DNA from: Campylobacteraceae bacterium
GTDB taxonomy: Bacteria > Campylobacterota > Campylobacteria > Campylobacterales > Sulfurovaceae
Assembly: GCA_027063105.1 (NCBI GenBank)
Contig: JAMOSL010000076.1
Location: forward strand, 1 to 12,808
DNA: 12,808 nt
Direction: 5' to 3'
Part shown: in pieces, positions 6,631 through 12,808 of the stretch
How positions within the stretch are numbered: position 1 is the stretch's first letter
How the letters are laid out: every line of letters starts with the position of its first letter
Translations under genes and position numbers: made by a program
The notes under the pieces: model-generated
Told to the model about the DNA's origin: nothing
Seen by the model: only the letters and a program-made list of their open reading frames with translations
Databases searched by the model: none

Positions 6631-7707
6631 TTATCTCTCTAGCTTCTTCCTCAAATTCAAGCTTCCCTCTTCTATTAAATAGTAACTTAATGAAGAAATT
6701 GATAGAAGTAATATAGTGAATACTATAATTGTTTTTGTTAGTGAATAATAGGATAATATATTTGTATGACTCATGATAAATAATATTGGCATATGCCATA
6801 AATATATGGAGTATGAAATTTTTCCTAACCAGTTTATTGGATTAACTTTGGGTAGTTTTTTTTGATATATTAATATAAAAATCATGGCTGTAATTATTAT
6901 TGTGAAAATATGTAAAATCAAGAAGCTCTCTGTTATTCCGTAATATCCATTAAATCCTATAAAAATTGATAGGAATATTAATATAGATAAAATAGATAAG
7001 AAGTTACTATTTAGTGGTGACTTTACTGAATATTTATATATTAAAACCCCTACTATAAAATAATTTATCTCTCCCATTAATTGAGAGTTTATATAAAATA
7101 GTTGTAATCTATAAGATGGCATTTGAGAATTGATATCAAATAAGCTGTCCAGAAATCCTTTATCTAACGCAAATAAATATATTAGGCTTAAAATCATAAT
7201 AAATATGAGAATTCTTATTTCTCTAATATATAGAATAAATAGTGGAGCTATGATGTACCATAACATCTCAATATTTAAAGTCCAATATACACCGTTAACG
7301 CCTAATCCTGCTGATTTATGAGTAAAGTATGAGGTTAGTGATAAATGAGATAGAAACTGATTGATAAATTCATCGGAATATAAATAATTAACTTCTATGG
7401 TAAAAGATGCAATTAATAATACAACTAAAAGATTAAAATAATAGGCTGGAAGAATACGGAATAATCTATGCAAAAAATAGTTTTTAATTCCTGCTTTTTT
7501 ACCTCTTTTTTTAATATTATTATCTATTGATGAATATATTAAGTAACCACTTATGATAAAAAATAGAGGAACTCCAAGAAGTCCAAAAGAGTGAACAAAA
7601 GGACTTATAATATTATGCAAATCTAAGAGAATAAAAAAATGGTATATAACTACTACACTAACTGCTAATCCTCGAAGTGTATCAATTCCATCTAAATGGT
7701 TTTTCAT
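6631..7707 (-). CDS. Acyltransferase-3 family membrane O-acyltransferase (OafA/YrhL-like)
   Basis: A 358-residue integral membrane protein with about ten hydrophobic helices. Family marks are LDGIDTLRGLAV with R12, H23 in VVVIYHFF, GVPLFFIISGYL with the FxxSGY motif (50-55), HRLFRILPAYY (80-90, R81 and R84), and GVYWTLNIEMLWY. These proteins move acyl groups, usually acetyl, from the cytoplasmic side onto surface sugars such as O-antigen, capsule or peptidoglycan. There is no C-terminal SGNH hydrolase domain, so it is the short form. Its ATG overlaps the TGA of the glycosyltransferase gene (ATGA at 7707-7704), which suggests it decorates the glycan made by that enzyme. The exact acceptor is unknown. 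Confidence 0.93.
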   Translation of the reverse strand: MKNHLDGIDTLRGLAVSVVVIYHFFILLDLHNIISPFVHSFGLLGVPLFFIISGYLIYSSIDNNIKKRGKKAGIKNYFLHRLFRILPAYYFNLLVVLLIASFTIEVNYLYSDEFINQFLSHLSLTSYFTHKSAGLGVNGVYWTLNIEMLWYIIAPLFILYIREIRILIFIMILSLIYLFALDKGFLDSLFDINSQMPSYRLQLFYINSQLMGEINYFIVGVLIYKYSVKSPLNSNFLSILSILIFLSIFIGFNGYYGITESFLILHIFTIIITAMIFILIYQKKLPKVNPINWLGKISYSIYLWHMPILFIMSHTNILSYYSLTKTIIVFTILLLSISSLSYYLIEEGSLNLRKKLER

Positions 7708-10574
7708 TTCTCTATATGCTCTAATATACTTTCTATATAATCTTTTTCTAAAACTACACCTTTTGGATAATCTTTTACTCTCTCTGCAGGAGCACCTATA
7801 TTAAATACCATTAATGGCATATCCATCATCATAATCTCTTGAGTTGTATATGAAAATGTCTCTGCCCAAACTGATGGAATTAAAAATATATCAACTTTAT
7901 GATTTTTAATTAGACTTGGTAATCTATCTCGTTTATATCTTCCAGTTTTTATAAAGTTAGGGCTTGTTATCAAAGTTGAAATTTCACCAATAAGTACAAC
8001 TTTAATATTAAGATTATCCTTATCAATTCTATCAACTAGATTTTTAATTATATCTGCACCTTTAGCTTTATTAATTGAACCTAAAACGCCTATAGTTGTA
8101 ATATTATTATCTCTCTCTTCTAACTTTATTGGTTCTAAATTATATTGAGCCTTATGTGGAATAACTTCTACTCTGTTTTTATCTATATCTTTATATGCTT
8201 TTAATAGAATATCTTTTGATGAGTTCGAAAAACATAATATATTATCTGATATAAAAACTATTTTTCCCCACTTCGATCTCCAAATAGTCATATCTATATC
8301 ACTATTTAAAAATACTTTTGCCTCAAAATCATTATTTGACATACACTTCTGACATATATCTGAATTATCAGGAACTTCACAATATTCATCTTTTTCATTT
8401 AATAGTGTATAATTTGGACATACTGGATAAAAATCATGAATTGGCAAAATAAGATTGGATTTAGTAATATTTTTTAACTCTTCAATCCATTCTAAAATAG
8501 TATAAGGCATTTTAAACGAAACTGTACTATTTAAAAAAATCTCTTTAATATCTAAACGGTTTATAAAATCTTGAACCTCATCAAAATTTAAAATATTAAA
8601 AATAAAATGATAATTCTTATAATCGAAATAGAGTTCATATATATTCTTATGATAATTATAAATTAATTTTAATACTTTTTTATTGTCTTGTTTATAACTT
8701 TCTAATAATTTATCTGTGTAATCGTTAGCTCCACCACCTAAACCATGGTCTATAACAAAATATATATCACTTGAGGAGAGAACAACTAAAAGTTCTCTCA
8801 AATCTTTATGTGGATTTAGTTTAATATAATCTTGAACGACTCTATCGTAATTTGGATATCTTTTTAAAAGTTTTTTTGCATTCTCTTTAATTAATGCTTT
8901 TTTCTGTTCAGCAGTAAATGAACCACCATGCTTATGATATACAAAAAGGTTAGGAACTATTAAATTCTTATATCCTGCTACAATTGAGCGTTGACACCAA
9001 TCGTTCTCTTCACCATAACCCTTTCCAAAATCTTTCTCTATAAAAAAGCCTATATCTTGAATTAAATTATAATTGACACCCATACAGAAACCTACGCCTG
9101 TTGGAACTTCTGCATAAAACTTATCTGCATTTACATTTTTAAAAGATTTATCTAAATCGTCAACACTCATATCTTCAAAAATATTATTATCAGCAATAAA
9201 ATTTGGAAAACTAGCAATTTCACCAGAGTTTGTAAATGGTGTTGTTGATGCAATTTTATCCATATTTAAAATAGGATACATAACTCTCTCTAACCAAAAT
9301 GAAGGTACTTCTGTATCTGTATTAAGAATTAGGAAATGATTTTTTGTATGGCTATAACCTTCATTTACACTTTTAACAAATCCTAAATTAACTTCATGGT
9401 CAATAAAAATATGATTCTTATGGTTTTCTAATCTTTTTAATAGATATGGCTTAACTCTATCATCAGGACTACAATCATTGATAACAATTAATCTATGAGC
9501 AGATGATTGAGTATTTTTCTCTAAACTATCAAAAAGTGCCTCTAAAAATTCATATCCGTTATATACTGGAATAATAATATCTATTGATATATCTATTTTA
9601 TATTTCTCTATATCAAAATCTATAAAATAATCTTTTGGATTAATAGTTTTAATATCAATTGATGTTTCTATAGGAATAATATTCTGCTTTTTACTCTTTA
9701 AAATTATTTTTTGTATTGCTTTAAGTAAGAATTTCGGCAATATTTTCTTGATTCTATTTTTTATTCTAAGAGATTGAGCTATATCTTCTAGTTCAGCAAT
9801 CTGCATGGTTAAAGTATCAATATACTCTGCTTGATTTTCTTTAACTTCATTTGCGTGTGTAAGTAGTTTTTGCTTCTCTTCTAATTTTGTATCTTTAACT
9901 AAAATAGTATATGCAAGTGTATCTTCTAAATTTTTAATTTTTTCAAATGGTTCTATTTTGTTTTTTAAATAATTATGCTGAGTTTGAAAAAATGATTCTT
10001 TATTTAAGGCATAATCTAATATAAATTTATTCTCTCTATCTTTAAATTTTAATATTTTATCTTCTGTAAAATTTCTCTCTAAAATATCTATATTGCCTAA
10101 AGAGTTTATAGCTCTAAAAAATATATACTCCCTATCTATATTATCCGTAAATACCCATTCATAATCTATAATATAAATTATATCATCTTTAAATATAATA
10201 TTAGAGAAAATTAGGTCAATATTTGCCACCTCATCAAATCTAAAATTATTATATAAAAACTCTTTATACTCTTGAATAATTTTATTTTTATCTGAAGCAT
10301 TATAAAACTTATCTTCAAAACTGATACCATCAATAAATTCAAATGTAAGAGTTGTAGGAGTTCTACTAACTATTTTTGCTAATTTAATTTTAGGATTTCT
10401 AATACTTCGACTAAGAGAAATATAGCTATCTTCCATCTTTTTCAAATGAGGAATAGACTCTTCACAGAAAGCCTCTTTTTTAACATATTTAATGCCATTA
10501 TCTTCATAAATTATAGTTGTTACTTGAAACTCTTTTGAACGAGTAGTGTTGTGTTTTACATAATCTATTTTCAT
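7704..10574 (-). CDS. Multi-domain glycosyltransferase: kinase-like N-terminus, GT2 domain, GT4-like domain
   Basis: A 956-residue cytoplasmic protein. Residues about 20-160 look like a degenerate small-molecule or LPS-kinase-type fold: YVKK (30-33), D120-x4-N125, then D137 in IIDYEW. Residues about 210-275 are a likely coiled coil. A GT2 (GT-A) domain spans about 331-580: IIIPVYNG (333-340), NDCSPDD (366-372), NTDTE (418-422, a DxD equivalent) and GEENDW (521-526), the probable catalytic-base region. The C-terminal part is GT-B-like: HGLGGGAND (610-618), IGVLGSINKAKGAD (828-841) and an EX7E pair, E905 and E913. Cysteines C719, C732, C741 and C744 lie between and could bind a metal. The gene overlaps yhcC by ATGA at its start and the acyltransferase by ATGA at its end. 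The probable role is adding two or more sugars to a surface polysaccharide or glycoprotein; donor and acceptor are unknown. Confidence 0.88.
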   Translation of the reverse strand: MKIDYVKHNTTRSKEFQVTTIIYEDNGIKYVKKEAFCEESIPHLKKMEDSYISLSRSIRNPKIKLAKIVSRTPTTLTFEFIDGISFEDKFYNASDKNKIIQEYKEFLYNNFRFDEVANIDLIFSNIIFKDDIIYIIDYEWVFTDNIDREYIFFRAINSLGNIDILERNFTEDKILKFKDRENKFILDYALNKESFFQTQHNYLKNKIEPFEKIKNLEDTLAYTILVKDTKLEEKQKLLTHANEVKENQAEYIDTLTMQIAELEDIAQSLRIKNRIKKILPKFLLKAIQKIILKSKKQNIIPIETSIDIKTINPKDYFIDFDIEKYKIDISIDIIIPVYNGYEFLEALFDSLEKNTQSSAHRLIVINDCSPDDRVKPYLLKRLENHKNHIFIDHEVNLGFVKSVNEGYSHTKNHFLILNTDTEVPSFWLERVMYPILNMDKIASTTPFTNSGEIASFPNFIADNNIFEDMSVDDLDKSFKNVNADKFYAEVPTGVGFCMGVNYNLIQDIGFFIEKDFGKGYGEENDWCQRSIVAGYKNLIVPNLFVYHKHGGSFTAEQKKALIKENAKKLLKRYPNYDRVVQDYIKLNPHKDLRELLVVLSSSDIYFVIDHGLGGGANDYTDKLLESYKQDNKKVLKLIYNYHKNIYELYFDYKNYHFIFNILNFDEVQDFINRLDIKEIFLNSTVSFKMPYTILEWIEELKNITKSNLILPIHDFYPVCPNYTLLNEKDEYCEVPDNSDICQKCMSNNDFEAKVFLNSDIDMTIWRSKWGKIVFISDNILCFSNSSKDILLKAYKDIDKNRVEVIPHKAQYNLEPIKLEERDNNITTIGVLGSINKAKGADIIKNLVDRIDKDNLNIKVVLIGEISTLITSPNFIKTGRYKRDRLPSLIKNHKVDIFLIPSVWAETFSYTTQEIMMMDMPLMVFNIGAPAERVKDYPKGVVLEKDYIESILEHIEK

Positions 10575-11530
10575 ATGGAATCAAACCCCTCTTTATTTAA
10601 CTCTTTATTAATATATCGTAACATTTCATTTTTTGGAAGACCACACCATAAAGGAGCTAAAAGTGTATCATCATCTATTCCTGCTGTAACTCTTTGAATA
10701 GATATATTGTCTGGTTTAAGTTTTATAGCTTTAATAAGAGTATCTATATAATCCTCTTTTGTAATAGGCATAAATTCACCAGATTTATAATCATTTGCAA
10801 GAAGTGTATTTTTAACAACATATAATGGATGATATTTTATGGAATCAATACCCCATTCATAAGCTTTTTTCGCAGATTCTAACATCATCTCTTGATTTTC
10901 ATCTGGAAGTCCAAAAATAAGATGACCACAAACGAAAAGACCTTTTGCTTTAGCCTCTTTTATAGCCTTTTCAACATTTAAAGAATCATGACCTCTATTT
11001 ATCTTTTTAAGAGTATCATCATATATAGATTGAATTCCATACTCAATCCAAATCTCTTTTGTTTTAGATAATTCAACTAGATAGTCCAATATTTCATCAT
11101 TTACACAATCACTTCGAGTTCCAATACTTAGTCCAATAACATCATCATAACTAAGAGCTTTTTCATATAGAGCCTTTAGAGTTTCAACAGGTGCGTAAGT
11201 ATTTGTAAAAGATTGAAAATATACAAGAAATTTCTTACTCTGCCAATTATCTCTCATATTTTCTCTTGTTTGTAAAATCTGGTTTTCTAACTCAATAAGT
11301 TGTTGTTCTAAAATTGGATTTGATTTACTTTGAAGATTTAAAAATATTTTATGAGAATTCTTTGAAAGATTTGGACTAAATGAATCGTTAAGACAAAAAG
11401 TACAACCACCTTTTGCCACAGTTCCATCGATATTTGGACAAGTAAAACCACTAATTCCTAATGGTATTTTACTAACTTTTGTCTTAAACTTTTTTTTGAG
11501 ATATTTCCCATAAGTGTTTATTTTTTTCAA
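10571..11530 (-). CDS. yhcC: TIGR01212/YhcC-type radical SAM protein, TTG start
   Basis: With the TTG at 11530 the product has 319 residues and opens KKINTYGKYLKKKF, as YhcC/YtqA proteins do. The cluster-binding cysteines are C31, C43 and C46 in FTCPNIDGTV and GGCTFC, followed by NDSFSPN. FQSFTNTYAP, IGTRSDCV and IEYGIQS are further radical SAM core marks, with GHLIFGLPDE. A longer frame opens at 11593, but its extra 21 codons overlap the 3' end of purF and are not family-like. The TTG has AGAGG eight bases upstream, inside the last purF codons. It most likely binds a [4Fe-4S] cluster and cleaves S-adenosylmethionine; the substrate of this family is unknown. Its stop overlaps the glycosyltransferase start (ATGA). 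Confidence 0.9.
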   Translation of the reverse strand: MKKINTYGKYLKKKFKTKVSKIPLGISGFTCPNIDGTVAKGGCTFCLNDSFSPNLSKNSHKIFLNLQSKSNPILEQQLIELENQILQTRENMRDNWQSKKFLVYFQSFTNTYAPVETLKALYEKALSYDDVIGLSIGTRSDCVNDEILDYLVELSKTKEIWIEYGIQSIYDDTLKKINRGHDSLNVEKAIKEAKAKGLFVCGHLIFGLPDENQEMMLESAKKAYEWGIDSIKYHPLYVVKNTLLANDYKSGEFMPITKEDYIDTLIKAIKLKPDNISIQRVTAGIDDDTLLAPLWCGLPKNEMLRYINKELNKEGFDSI

Positions 11531-11534
11531 ATAG

Positions 11535-12806
11535 TTAACCTCTACTACAACCAAGAGTATCAGGGTTTCCACCAGCAAAATAATTTCCATCAAAACTAAC
11601 TAAAGAGTATTTTTTATCTTTACCTAATGCCTCAACTAAACCATTTATTGATAGAAATCCTAAACTATCTGAACCAATATGTTCTGAAATTTCTTCTGGA
11701 GTTTTTGAAGCTGATATTAGTTCTGCAGTTGTTGGTGTATCTATTCCGTATCTACAAGGATATTTAATCTCTGGTGATGCAATTCTCATATGTACCTCTA
11801 AAGCTCCTGCCTCTTTTAGAATCTTTACAATCTGTTTTGATGTTGTTCCTCTAACTAATGAATCATCAACAATGGCTACTTTTTTGCCTTTTATCAAATG
11901 TTTAATAGGAGATAATTTTAATTTTACTTTAGAGTCTCTAATTGCTTGTGTTGGTTCAATAAAAGTTCGTCCAACATAATGATTTCTAACTATACCCATT
12001 TCAAAAGGAACACCTAATTCATCAGCATAACCTTTGGCTGCAGCAACCCCACTATCAGGAACAGGTAAAACTAAATCTATATCGGCTGGTTCTTCTTTAG
12101 CTAATATCTTGCCCATTTTTAGACGCATCTCATAAACATTTTTATTATCAATAATAGAGTCTGGTCTTGAAAAATATATATACTCAAATGCACAAGGATG
12201 ATAATCTGGCTCTTCTAACTGATAAGATGTTGGTTCATTTAACCCATCTTCAAAAACTAACATTTCACCAGCATTAACATCTCTATCAAATTTAGCTCCA
12301 ACTAAATCTAAAGCACAAGTTTCACTAGCTACTACCCAACCACCATCTGGTAATTTACCAATACTTAGAGGTCTAATTCCATATTTGTCTCTAATAACAA
12401 ACATTTTGGAGCGACTTTGAATAATTAAGCAATATGCACCTTCTATTTTAGTGAGCATATCTTTAATTCTATCAATTAGTTTATCTTCTTTACTTTTTGC
12501 AATTAAATGTACTATATTTTCTGTATCCATACCCGTTTGAAAAATAGCACCTTTATCTATAAGATCATCTCTTACGGATGCTTTATTTACTAAATTTCCA
12601 TTATGCACTACAGATATTTCACCTAATTTATATCGTGCAAATACAGGTTGTGCATCTAATATAGACTCTTCACCTGCTGTGGAGTATCTATTATGACCAA
12701 TAGCACAATCTCCTTGAAGTATATCAAAACTCTTTTCATCTTTAAATACATTTGTAACAAGACCTCTATCTTTAATAAGATGTATCTTGTCGCCTATTGA
12801 TGCACT
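11535..12806 (-). CDS. purF: Amidophosphoribosyltransferase, missing N-terminus (outside window)
   Basis: PurF moves the amide nitrogen of glutamine onto PRPP, giving phosphoribosylamine, the first step of de novo purine synthesis. The window holds 423 residues in an open frame to its edge; roughly 40 residues including the catalytic N-terminal Cys lie outside. Visible are the glutaminase motifs GHNRYSTAG and VVHNGNLVN, and the phosphoribosyltransferase part with EYIYFSRPDS, PVPDSGVAAAKGY, GIVRNHYVGRTFI and the PRPP loop VAIVDDSLVRGTTS. A GTG at 12608 lies inside the HNGN motif and is not the start. In Bacillus-type enzymes four Cys hold an Fe-S cluster; here the two in HPCAF and PCRYG remain but the CxxC pair is SLVS (YSLVSF), so the cluster is probably absent. 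A 4-nt gap separates it from yhcC. Confidence 0.96.
   Translation of the reverse strand, partial: SASIGDKIHLIKDRGLVTNVFKDEKSFDILQGDCAIGHNRYSTAGEESILDAQPVFARYKLGEISVVHNGNLVNKASVRDDLIDKGAIFQTGMDTENIVHLIAKSKEDKLIDRIKDMLTKIEGAYCLIIQSRSKMFVIRDKYGIRPLSIGKLPDGGWVVASETCALDLVGAKFDRDVNAGEMLVFEDGLNEPTSYQLEEPDYHPCAFEYIYFSRPDSIIDNKNVYEMRLKMGKILAKEEPADIDLVLPVPDSGVAAAKGYADELGVPFEMGIVRNHYVGRTFIEPTQAIRDSKVKLKLSPIKHLIKGKKVAIVDDSLVRGTTSKQIVKILKEAGALEVHMRIASPEIKYPCRYGIDTPTTAELISASKTPEEISEHIGSDSLGFLSINGLVEALGKDKKYSLVSFDGNYFAGGNPDTLGCSRG
11541..11545 (-). promoter_or_regulatory. Ribosome binding site deciding the yhcC TTG start
   Basis: AGAGG-type sequence on the minus strand within the last codons of purF lies about eight bases before TTG 11530. 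It supports the TTG as the yhcC start over the upstream in-frame start inside purF and implies coupled translation. Confidence 0.55.
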
Positions 12807-12808
12807 AA

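Noticed and set aside
6593..6799. 68-codon minus-strand frame overlapping the acyltransferase 3' end
   Set aside because: It is an out-of-frame shadow of a well-supported gene, with no protein-like features.
11531..11593. N-terminal extension of the YhcC-like protein starting inside purF
   Set aside because: The extra residues are a hydrophobic shadow of the purF 3' end; the family begins at KKINTYG and TTG 11530 has a good ribosome binding site.

Overview
The window is very AT-rich and gene-dense. Its gene set (a PurF with Ser where Fe-S-type enzymes have Cys, YwbE, a YaiI/YqxD protein, a YhcC-type radical SAM protein, decayed secretion genes) and codon use suggest a Campylobacterota bacterium, probably Arcobacteraceae. 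That assignment comes from protein style and composition only; no rRNA or other marker is present.

Left part, + strand (1-1100). The 3' end of an FtsX-like ABC permease gene is followed by its LolD-like ATPase gene, coupled by an ATGA overlap. A second ATGA at the ATPase stop opens a third gene, but only about 30 codons survive, interrupted by a one-base frameshift and cut off where the next block begins.

Middle, + strand (about 1050-5522), the most interesting part. It is a McrBC-type restriction module. The mcrB AAA+ NTPase gene has no ATG, GTG or TTG start upstream of its Walker A motif; a good Shine-Dalgarno points at an ATA codon (1084). Next comes mcrC, with a PD-(D/E)xK nuclease, which continues into a long, even more AT-rich extension: leucine-rich repeats, helical repeats, a TPR-like helix pair and a terminal DUF1566/Lcl-type domain. 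A single-base frameshift near 3867 splits this fused gene. Corrected, it would be about 1083 residues. McrB has no DNA-binding domain of its own, so the McrC extension is a candidate sensor or target-recognition arm.

Junction (5523-5957), no intact gene. It holds decayed minus-strand fragments, one of which looks like the C-terminal end of a SecA-like motor ATPase, and a perfect 9-bp inverted repeat just after yaiI.

Right part, all minus strand (12808 down to 5958). purF (5' end outside the window), a YhcC-like radical SAM gene starting at TTG, a 956-residue multi-domain glycosyltransferase and a membrane O-acyltransferase are packed with 4-nt gaps or ATGA overlaps and look like one transcription unit. 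ywbE and yaiI follow as a tight pair behind their own extended -10 promoter. The glycosyltransferase and acyltransferase probably build and acylate a surface glycan; purF is the first step of purine synthesis.

Overall, a horizontally acquired-looking defence block sits between two decayed gene remnants. The two apparent one-base deletions and the ATA start could be real decay or sequence errors, and resequencing would decide.
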